Assembly: GCA_041499515.1 (NCBI GenBank)
Contig: JBGQKM010000262.1
Span: 1 to 8,374, forward strand
Length of the DNA stretch: 8,374 nt
Direction: 5' to 3'
DNA from: PALSA-1355 sp041499515
GTDB taxonomy: Bacteria > Planctomycetota > Planctomycetia > Pirellulales > PALSA-1355
Part shown: piece after piece, positions 1-5,172 of the stretch
Layout: every line of letters begins with the position of its first letter
Numbering within the stretch: the stretch's first letter is position 1
The notes under the pieces: model-generated
Told to the model about the DNA's origin: nothing
Database searches by the model: none
Seen by the model: only the letters and a program-made list of their open reading frames with translations
Program-made: the position numbers and the translations under genes

Positions 1-147
1 ACTCGAAACGACATGATTACACCTCCATGATTTCGACGCGACAGCGACCCCCTCGCTGCCGCTCTCTCAAGAAATCAGGTGTATCAAAACTACGTCAACC
101 GCGCCAGCCCAAAGCCCCTAAAGTGCGCGCCAGCCCTGGGGGTTGCC

Positions 148-1332
148 ATGATCCAGCGTTTCGCGTGCTGCCTGGCGATTGTAAGTCTTGTTGTCGTGGC
201 CGGGATTCTGCGAGCCGACGACCCGAAAGCAACCGAGGATGACGGCGACGGGCCCGGGTTTGTGGTGCGAGTCGTTAACGAGCAGGATCAGCCCGTGAAA
301 GGGGCGAGGGTCACAACCTACTCCAGTTTTGACGAGAAGGATTCAGTCTGGAAATTTTTTCCCGATATCGAATCCGATGCCGATGGACTGGCCCGCTTCA
401 CCAGCGGCAGCGCGAATCTTGATTACTCGTGCGTGGGCGCGTTTGATCTGCCGCGAAATCTGGTAGGCATCGCAAGTCTTCAGCCAAAGGGTCCGTGGGA
501 TCCCGTGCCCAAGGTAGTGATGCATCGGGGTTGCAAGGTAAGCGGCAAGTTGATTAGCACCGATCTTGCGAAGCGAGGCAAGCCGTTAGGATGGACCAAC
601 ATTTATGTCGATCACGACAACAAGAATCTGCTTGCATACTCGCGGGACAATCCGAGTGGAGAGTCGGAATTTGAGTTGCTCCTCCCCCCGGGCGAGTACC
701 AACTTAAGTCTTACGGTTCACATTTGCACTTTCTGAAACCCACAATCGCGATCAAGCCAGGGCAAGACGAACTGCGGCTCGATCCGATGGATCTCCCGGC
801 AACTCGGCTGGCGCTCTTGGAAGGTGAAAGTGTGCCTCCTCTGCGCGAAGTTGTGGCCTGGAAAAACGGTCCCGGCGTGGAGTTGTCGGATCTGCGTGGC
901 AAATTTGTGCTGCTTGAGTTCTGGGGCTATTGGTGCGGGCCCTGTGTGGCCTCCATGCCGGAATTAATGGAGTTTTACGACCAACACAAGGAGCAGGGGT
1001 TGGTCGTCGTTGGAGTGCATGTCGATATTCTCGAGAAACCGGGCGCCGGCGCCGTGGATACGGCCGACAAGCTGAATAAGAAACTAGAGGAGGTTCGCAA
1101 GGAACTATGGCACGGCCGTGATATTCCATTTCCCGTCGCGCTCACGAAGTTCCACCAGGTGCCCTATGGACCTCGTGTTTCTGGCAAGGTTGGCTGCCAG
1201 GCCTCCGCCGATTTCGGCATCATGATCTATCCGACGCAAGTCCTGATCGACCGAAACGGAAAAGTCGTGGGAAAGTGTGAGACGCGTACCGCCGAGGGGC
1301 GGGAACGACTGGCGAAACTACTCGAAAAGTAG
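148..1332 (+). CDS. Exported TlpA-like thioredoxin with N-terminal carboxypeptidase-regulatory-like domain
   Basis: This 394-residue protein is predicted to be a periplasmic thiol-disulfide oxidoreductase. Residues 1-23 form a signal peptide (hydrophobic LAIVSLVVVAGIL, likely cleavage after LRA before DDPK). Residues about 37-130 look like a beta-sandwich of the carboxypeptidase regulatory-like type (VVNEQDQPVKGARVTTYS, then DADGLARF). A second beta-rich stretch to about 210 contains PPGEYQL, typical of such domains. The thioredoxin fold occupies about 235-394, with the redox motif WCGPC (Cys263, Cys266) in FWGYWCGPCVASMPEL and the cis-proline loop YPTQVLID (Pro362). The ATG at 148 is preferred because GGGGG lies about 6 nt upstream and the signal peptide begins there; an in-frame ATG at 79 would add 23 residues with no export character. 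The redox partner is not identifiable. The gene stands alone and converges on mraZ. Fusions of this kind are frequent in planctomycetes (family knowledge). An extra cysteine lies in KVGCQASADFG before the cis-Pro loop. Confidence 0.88.
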   Translation: MIQRFACCLAIVSLVVVAGILRADDPKATEDDGDGPGFVVRVVNEQDQPVKGARVTTYSSFDEKDSVWKFFPDIESDADGLARFTSGSANLDYSCVGAFDLPRNLVGIASLQPKGPWDPVPKVVMHRGCKVSGKLISTDLAKRGKPLGWTNIYVDHDNKNLLAYSRDNPSGESEFELLLPPGEYQLKSYGSHLHFLKPTIAIKPGQDELRLDPMDLPATRLALLEGESVPPLREVVAWKNGPGVELSDLRGKFVLLEFWGYWCGPCVASMPELMEFYDQHKEQGLVVVGVHVDILEKPGAGAVDTADKLNKKLEEVRKELWHGRDIPFPVALTKFHQVPYGPRVSGKVGCQASADFGIMIYPTQVLIDRNGKVVGKCETRTAEGRERLAKLLEK

Positions 1333-1409
1333 CGCAATAGAGTAATCGTACGCAAGGCGGGCTACGTAAGACGCGGCGCAGCCTCCGAAAACGACCATTC
1401 AAAAAAACG

Positions 1410-1535
1410 CCATGCCCGGCAGGAGGTTGTTTTTGGCTTCCGTGCCAATGGAGCCCGCTCCCTGGCGACTTGCATTCCCAAACCGGGTAACACGGGCAGG
1501 GTAATAAACAGAGTTTACCTACCTGCCGGGCATGG
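1410..1535. repeat. 126-bp segment bounded by a perfect 14-bp inverted repeat; candidate structured RNA, 3'-UTR terminator or MITE-like element
   Basis: The arm ccatgcccggcagg (1410-1423) is the exact reverse complement of cctgccgggcatgg (1522-1535). Allowing one bulged base, the stem extends by four more pairs (aggt with acct). Read on the minus strand, the distal arm is followed two bases later by seven T (complement of 1401-1407). The segment could therefore end transcripts of mraZ, whose stop codon is 11 nt away, or be the body of a small RNA. The 98-nt interior can form minor hairpins: ttggc/gccaa enclosing six bases, ggagc opposite gctcc, and ccc/ggg. The same geometry would suit a small non-autonomous element: the terminal repeats are flanked by acg on both sides (1407-1409 and 1536-1538), though a 3-bp match is weak. 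I recognise no known RNA family. Bases 1333-1409 show no gene. Confidence 0.6.
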
Positions 1536-1546
1536 ACGCTGGTTGC

Positions 1547-2032
1547 TCAACTGGACAGCTTATCGAAAGTCTGTCGAAATTCTGGCATGTGTGTTTCGAG
1601 ATAGGCCAGCCACGCGCGGGGATTCCAGATTTCCACCGCCACGCCGGCGCCGACCACGATGACTTCCCCCCCAGGTTCGACTTGTAAGAATTCACGAAAT
1701 CCATCGGGAATCGACAGCCTGCCGCGACCGGCCAACTGCACCGCCTTGTGACGCGTGGAGAGCAGGCGGCTGAGCAACTGCACCTCCTCCAACCGGCCCT
1801 CGAGCTTGCCCGCCCGCATCTTGCTCTTGACCAGCGCGACTCCGGCGTCGAGCTTGGCCTGCCAGGCGGCGGCGTTCCATAGACTCAAGCAACCGGGCTG
1901 CTCCTTGGCCAGGATGCAATCGGCCCGCCCGCGCATCAGCAGGTCGAGCAACTCGCCCGGAATCGAGAGCCGGTGCCGTTCGTCGAGCGTTCTGGAAAAC
2001 TCGCCGAGGATGAATTCCTGCGGTGCAGACAT
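1547..2032 (-). CDS. mraZ: MraZ transcriptional regulator (orphan copy)
   Basis: MraZ is a DNA-binding protein with two AbrB-like (SpoVT/MraZ) swapped-hairpin domains; in many bacteria it heads the division and cell-wall cluster and controls it. This 161-residue copy has both domains. Domain 1 (about 6-50) carries the DxxxR signature as LDERHRLSIP (Asp17, Arg21). Domain 2 (about 85-140) carries LAGRGRLSIPDGFREFLQV followed by VGAGVAVEIWNPRAW, the characteristic C-terminal signature. Length is close to the usual 140-155. The Asp of the second DxxxR is Ala101, an unusual change in a normally conserved position. The usual rsmH, ftsL and penicillin-binding protein genes do not follow: the next gene downstream is a convergent thioredoxin, so this is an orphan. 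The ATG at 2032 has only a weak purine stretch (gacgg) upstream. Paired operator-like palindromes lie upstream, consistent with autoregulation. Confidence 0.93.
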   Translation of the reverse strand: MSAPQEFILGEFSRTLDERHRLSIPGELLDLLMRGRADCILAKEQPGCLSLWNAAAWQAKLDAGVALVKSKMRAGKLEGRLEEVQLLSRLLSTRHKAVQLAGRGRLSIPDGFREFLQVEPGGEVIVVGAGVAVEIWNPRAWLAYLETHMPEFRQTFDKLSS

Positions 2033-2107
2033 GGTGCCGTCGAGTTCTCGTCGTTTCCGTTGGCCGTTCGTGCGGGGCCGCGGCGACCGGATCTACGCTG
2101 GTTAGCG

Positions 2108-2122
2108 TGGGCAGGTTTCCCA
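2108..2122 (-). promoter_or_regulatory. Operator-like palindrome, proximal copy (mraZ upstream region)
   Basis: On the mraZ strand this reads TGGGAAACCTGCCCA, an imperfect palindrome of TGGG and CCCA half-sites. It differs at one base from the copy at 2149-2163. It ends 76 nt before the mraZ start codon and sits just downstream of a possible -10 (2125-2130), where a repressor would overlap the transcription start. MraZ is known to bind TGGGN units spaced by 5 nt, normally as direct repeats. Here two such units are also spaced by 5 nt, but inverted. That MraZ is the binder is an inference. Confidence 0.55.
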
Positions 2123-2124
2123 TG

Positions 2125-2130
2125 ATCTTA
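2125..2130 (-). promoter_or_regulatory. Possible -10 element of the mraZ promoter
   Basis: On the minus strand TAAGAT (4 of 6 matches to TATAAT) lies in an A-rich stretch (aataaaaagataagat) that is conspicuous in GC-rich surroundings. No good -35 is found at 17 nt, and the expected -35 position falls in the distal operator-like repeat. An alternative, TTGATA at 2181-2186 with AAACAT 17 nt on, has a poorer -10. The placement between two near-identical palindromes is the main support. Confidence 0.3.
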
Positions 2131-2148
2131 TCTTTTTATTGCCATCCT

Positions 2149-2163
2149 TGGGCATGTTTCCCA
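2149..2163 (-). promoter_or_regulatory. Operator-like palindrome, distal copy (mraZ upstream region)
   Basis: On the mraZ strand this reads TGGGAAACATGCCCA. Fourteen of fifteen bases match the proximal copy, and the starts are 41 bp apart, close to four helical turns, so proteins bound at the two sites would face the same side of the DNA. It covers the expected -35 position of the candidate mraZ promoter. The region also lies upstream of the divergent ketoacyl synthase gene, but 300 bp away, so control of mraZ is more likely. Confidence 0.55.
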
Positions 2164-2470
2164 CGAATGAGGAGTTTATCAACATTGCGCGAGTTTGCAA
2201 CCAGGCGGCAAAATTTTTTCTCAGGCACTCTCGATCAGGCCGGCTGGCCACCGCGCACCCCCTGACGCCGCAAGGTCTTGAGCCCGCTAGCTTGGCCCGC
2301 GAGCAGCAGGAGCAATCCCGGCTGAACTTGCGGTTGGATCGCGCGGCCCAAATGCGGTACAGTTCCCGCCCCAACGAACGTGGCCCACGACGCTGCCTGG
2401 CTCCGACGCAATCGTGTGTACCCGTTGGATGCTTAACCGTTTTTTCGTGGATCATTCTGCCGAGGTATGC
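2164..2470. other. Gene-free stretch between the mraZ operators and the ketoacyl synthase
   Basis: No coding region is convincing here. An open frame on the plus strand would start inside the distal operator and run out of frame into the ketoacyl synthase; its sequence shows no recognisable motif. A weak promoter candidate for the synthase is TTGGAT at 2334-2339 with TACAGT at 2358-2363 (18-nt spacing). A run of AT (aaaatttttt) near 2210-2220 follows a weak 5-bp tttgc/gcaaa stem, too poor to call a terminator. If transcription starts near 2370, the synthase leader is about 100 nt. Confidence 0.4.
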
Positions 2471-3733
2471 GTGTCGCGCCGTCGTTCACCATCCGAAAGG
2501 GTTGTCATCACCGGTATCGGCCTGACGGCCTCGGTGGGAGACGATCGCGAGAGCGTGTGGGATGCCGTGCGCGAAGGCCGCACCGCAATGAGGCGTTTGA
2601 GCGGCCTGGCGGGCATTCCGGACGGAATGCTGATTGGGGCACCGGTCGACGTCCGGCCTTCGGCCCCGGATGAGCTGAAAGTACTGGCCCTGTGCGACCG
2701 CGTCGCCGCCGAGGCCCTTTACGACGCGGCAATCGACGAGTGCCTGGTTCGCTCCGACCGCTTCGGGTGTTCGATCAGCGCACATATGGGTGACACCCGC
2801 TGGAAGGCCCAACAGCTTGGTTTGGGCCACTTGAACGTACAGGGACCGACTCCCTGGTGGGAGCAGTGGCTGCCCAACACCGCCTGCGTGCGAATCGCCA
2901 ACCGTTATGGCCTGCACGGTCCGCGGCTGTGCCATTCGACCGCCTGCGCCAGCGGATTGATCGAAGTATTCTCAGCCATGCGGGCGATTCAAGACGACCA
3001 GTGCGATCTGGCGCTGGCCGGCAGCGCGGAGGCCTTCAGCCCGCTGTTTGCCGCCGGATTTCACCAAATGCGCGTTTTGGCGTATCACGACGACCCGTGC
3101 CAGGCATGCCGGCCGTTCGATTTGGATCGCCAGGGATTCGTGATGGGCGAGGGGGCGGCGATGTTCGTGCTCGAACGGCTCAGCGATGCCCAAGCGCGCG
3201 GGGCTCATATTTATGCAGAAATCGCCGCCAGCAAGCTGCTGGCCACGGCCCATCACATGACCAGCGTTGATCTGGAAAGCGACGCCCTGACTCACTTGAT
3301 TTCCGAAACATTACGGGCCGCGCGGGTGGCGCCCGACGAGATCGGCTATATCAACGCCCACGGCACGGGCACGCAGCAAAACGACGTGGCCGAGACCCGA
3401 GCGATCCGCCGTGCTATGGGCAGCGCCGCCGACTTGCTCTGCGTGAGCGCTACGAAATCGATCCTGGGACACTTGGTCAATGCCGCCGGCAGCGTCGAAT
3501 TGGCCATCACGGCGTTGGCGATGCGCGATGGTTTCGTGCCCCCGACGATCAATCTGACGCGCCCCGATCCCCAATGCGATCTGGATTGTATTCCGTTAGT
3601 GGGCCGCCAAAACTCGTTTGTCTGCGCGCTGAAGCTTTCGGTCGCTTTCGGGGGCGCGCTGGCCGCGGTGGTCCTTAAACGCCCCGAAAACGCGATTTCA
3701 CGCGTGGTCAGCCCGAAACTCCGCGCCGCCTAA
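2471..3733 (+). CDS. Beta-ketoacyl-[acyl-carrier-protein] synthase, FabF/KAS II-like
   Basis: This thiolase-fold enzyme condenses an acyl chain with malonyl-ACP in fatty-acid or polyketide synthesis in the cytoplasm. The 420-residue product begins with RVVITGIGL as FabF does. It carries the full catalytic set: Cys159 in HSTACASGL, His297 in NAHGTGTQQND, Lys329 and His334 in ATKSILGHLVNAAGS. These positions nearly match E. coli FabF (163, 303, 335, 340). ACRPFDLDRQGFVMGEGA is the usual central motif. The C-terminal active-site loop reads SVAFGGALA where FabF has a GFGGTN type, and the segment around GPTPWWEQW is unusual, so this is probably a specialised paralogue rather than the housekeeping enzyme. 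The GTG at 2471 is chosen because GAGG lies 5 nt upstream and it matches the family N terminus; in-frame GTG 2414 and ATG 2429 would add unrelated residues. No acyl carrier protein or reductase gene adjoins, so the pathway is unknown. Confidence 0.9.
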   Translation: MSRRRSPSERVVITGIGLTASVGDDRESVWDAVREGRTAMRRLSGLAGIPDGMLIGAPVDVRPSAPDELKVLALCDRVAAEALYDAAIDECLVRSDRFGCSISAHMGDTRWKAQQLGLGHLNVQGPTPWWEQWLPNTACVRIANRYGLHGPRLCHSTACASGLIEVFSAMRAIQDDQCDLALAGSAEAFSPLFAAGFHQMRVLAYHDDPCQACRPFDLDRQGFVMGEGAAMFVLERLSDAQARGAHIYAEIAASKLLATAHHMTSVDLESDALTHLISETLRAARVAPDEIGYINAHGTGTQQNDVAETRAIRRAMGSAADLLCVSATKSILGHLVNAAGSVELAITALAMRDGFVPPTINLTRPDPQCDLDCIPLVGRQNSFVCALKLSVAFGGALAAVVLKRPENAISRVVSPKLRAA

Positions 3734-3818
3734 GGGGTTTCAATCTCAGGCCGAGAAACCGCGGGAATCGTGCTCGCTACGAGCCGTTTGCCGAGCTCGC
3801 ATCGAGAGTCGTGCTGGC

Positions 3819-3835
3819 GTCGGCCCCTTGCCGAC
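3819..3835 (+). terminator. Possible terminator hairpin after the ketoacyl synthase
   Basis: GTCGGC-CCCTT-GCCGAC is a perfect 6-bp GC-rich stem followed by ttctt. It lies 86 nt after the synthase stop codon. The short, interrupted T tract makes this a weak intrinsic terminator. Neighbouring hairpins are gctcg-cta-cgagc at 3772-3784 and a stronger 7-bp stem at 3856-3872. Confidence 0.35.
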
Positions 3836-3855
3836 TTCTTAGGCGATTCCTTGAC

Positions 3856-3872
3856 GCGCCGGATGCCGGCGC
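3856..3872. repeat. Perfect short inverted repeat (hairpin) upstream of the EF-hand gene
   Basis: gcgccgg-atg-ccggcgc forms a perfect 7-bp GC stem with a 3-nt loop. It has no T run, so it is not a standard terminator. It overlaps the 3' base of a TTGACG at 3851-3856 that would make a good -35, but the sequence 17 nt on (ttaggc) is a poor -10. It could be a transcript end, a leader hairpin or a protein site. Confidence 0.4.
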
Positions 3873-3930
3873 ATTAGGCTCAGGTTAGGCCCGGGCCCGG
3901 TGATCTCTTGCGGATGAGAAAAGGTGCGAT

Positions 3931-4449
3931 ATGCGAGCGTCCAGCGCGATTTGGCTGGTTTTTGTTTTGAGTTTCGGCGTTGCCTGGATGGCGGCAGGGG
4001 CGAAGGAAGCTCAGGCTCCGCCAGCCGGCGACCCGTTTGCCGCGATCGACCAGTTGGCCCAGCAAGTGTTCAACGAGGCCGATCACAACCATAACCACGT
4101 TCTGAACAAAACCGAATTCCGCAATGCCTACACGCTGCTCGAAACCCAGGTGGACGAGTTGGGGCGTAGCGGCGTGATCGGGAAGCCCAGAAAAAATCGT
4201 CCCGACAAAGACAAGGACAAGGGCACGCACACGGCGGCTTCGGTGACTGCGTCGGCCGATAAACTGGCCCGAAGCAACAAGGTCAGCCAGGCGGAATTCA
4301 CGTTTTTTGTTCATGCGTTCGTGGAACAGGCCGACGAGACCTGGCGGGAACTGCACGCCGCGACCGATGCCCAGCGTAAAGCGTACAATGCCCAGCGCCG
4401 TGCCATGGGCGTTTATCGCGGCCGGCCACGTTATGTTTTTCCGTATTAG
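3931..4449 (+). CDS. Exported EF-hand domain protein
   Basis: This 172-residue protein has a signal peptide (about 1-24, SAIWLVFVLSFGVAWMAAG) and one recognisable calcium-binding loop. That loop is D51-H-N-H-N-H-V-L-N-K-T-E62: acidic or Asn residues occupy positions 1, 3, 5 and 12 and a hydrophobic residue position 8, but position 6 is His instead of the usual Gly. A second, degenerate hand ends at KVSQAEF (Glu122) and lacks the leading Asp alignment. Between them is a charged linker containing PDKDKDKG (91-98). The C-terminal third is rich in charged and aromatic residues, ending RPRYVFPY. The start has a plausible AAGG-type ribosome site (aaaaggtgcgat). Calcium binding is inferred from the loop, and the biological role is unknown. 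The rhodanese gene follows after 40 nt, suggesting co-transcription. Secreted EF-hand proteins are abundant in planctomycetes (family knowledge). Confidence 0.78.
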   Translation: MRASSAIWLVFVLSFGVAWMAAGAKEAQAPPAGDPFAAIDQLAQQVFNEADHNHNHVLNKTEFRNAYTLLETQVDELGRSGVIGKPRKNRPDKDKDKGTHTAASVTASADKLARSNKVSQAEFTFFVHAFVEQADETWRELHAATDAQRKAYNAQRRAMGVYRGRPRYVFPY

Positions 4450-4489
4450 CATCGACGCGATTCCGGCCAACCACCCGAAGGGTTCGAAC

Positions 4490-4894
4490 ATGAAACTTCG
4501 CCTCTGCGCGTTGCTGGGGGTTTTGTTGGTTGCCCAATGGGGCGGGGCGGCCGAGCACACCAAGGATTCGCTCGACAAAGTCAAAGAGAACCTGGCGGAC
4601 AAGAAAGCGATCTTGATCGACGTCCGCGAACTCAAAGAATGGGACAAAGGACATCTGCAGGATGCCCAACTCCTTCCGCTGAGCGAATTGAAAAGAGCCG
4701 CGACCGATCCGGCGATCGGTCAGAAGCTGGAAAAGATGCTTCCCAAGGAGCGGATCGTCTACGGACATTGCGGTAGCGGGGTTCGCGTCTTGACGGCGGC
4801 GGCCATTCTGGAAAAACTCGGCTACGATTTTCGCCCCTTGGCTGCCGGTTTCGATGACCTGCGCGCGGCCGGTTTTCCGGCGGCCAAAAAATAA
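4490..4894 (+). CDS. Exported single-domain rhodanese-like sulfurtransferase
   Basis: Rhodaneses carry a persulfide on an active-site cysteine and pass sulfur to thiol or other acceptors. This 134-residue protein has a signal peptide (about 1-21, ALLGVLLVAQWGGAA) followed by one rhodanese domain. The entry motif is ILIDVRELKEWDKGHLQDA (about 41-59). The catalytic loop is HCGSGVRV with Cys94 and Arg99 in the CxxGxR pattern, and the closing motif is LAAGFDDLRAAGFPA. The loop is complete, so activity is likely. The ATG at 4490 is preferred over upstream in-frame ATGs because AAGGG lies 7 nt before it and it opens the signal peptide; the upstream extension would overlap the EF-hand gene. The 40-nt gap to that gene suggests one transcript. 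The physiological acceptor is not indicated. Confidence 0.9.
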   Translation: MKLRLCALLGVLLVAQWGGAAEHTKDSLDKVKENLADKKAILIDVRELKEWDKGHLQDAQLLPLSELKRAATDPAIGQKLEKMLPKERIVYGHCGSGVRVLTAAAILEKLGYDFRPLAAGFDDLRAAGFPAAKK

Positions 4895-5066
4895 TTCCCA
4901 CGGCCAAGTGCGTTCGTTTCGCGGCACGTTCGTCGTACGCCATCAGGTTTCGGCTCGCGGCCGGGCTCTGGGCAGTCTCGGCTAGGCCGGACCGCCGCTA
5001 GCAGTCGCGCGGCAGCCCTTTTCGGCGCGATAGCTGCCCGGACCGCTCAATCCCGCCCTGATTGCA

Positions 5067-5096
5067 TTGACTCAACTTGCCCCTCGGCGATATTCT
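5067..5096 (+). promoter_or_regulatory. Candidate promoter for the glycosyltransferase / radical SAM unit
   Basis: TTGACT (5067-5072; 5 of 6 to TTGACA) and TATTCT (5091-5096; 4 of 6 to TATAAT) are 18 nt apart in an AT-richer patch, about 75 nt before the glycosyltransferase start. The rest of the 278-nt gap from 4895 shows no gene. It holds two modest inverted repeats, ggcagc/gctgcc around 5013-5039 and gcgcgc/gcgcgc around 5100-5121, neither followed by a T run. Confidence 0.38.
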
Positions 5097-5172
5097 CACG
5101 CGCGCTAAGTGCTCTGCGCGCAGTGGCTTGGCCACGTAGAGCTCGATCTTGTGCCATGGAAGGTGCCGGACC

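Noticed and set aside
42..58. Hairpin cagcga-ccccc-tcgctg near the left edge as a terminator
   Set aside because: The 6-bp stem is perfect but there is no T run, and the gene it would terminate is not in the window.
27..242. 71-codon open frame overlapping the thioredoxin start
   Set aside because: It overlaps the signal-peptide coding sequence in another frame and has an Arg/Pro-rich, motif-free translation.
1410..1535. SRP RNA or 6S RNA identity for the inverted-repeat segment
   Set aside because: The SRP apical motif (GGAAGG with GCAGC) and a clear 6S central bubble are not seen on either strand, so only a generic structured-RNA possibility is kept.
2139..2525. 128-codon plus-strand open frame upstream of the ketoacyl synthase
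   Set aside because: It starts inside the distal operator-like repeat, runs out of frame into the synthase N terminus and shows no motif, membrane segment or good ribosome site.
3880..4647. 255-codon minus-strand open frame over the EF-hand gene
   Set aside because: It is antisense to the signal peptide and EF-hand coding sequence and has no family motif; the plus-strand reading is coherent.
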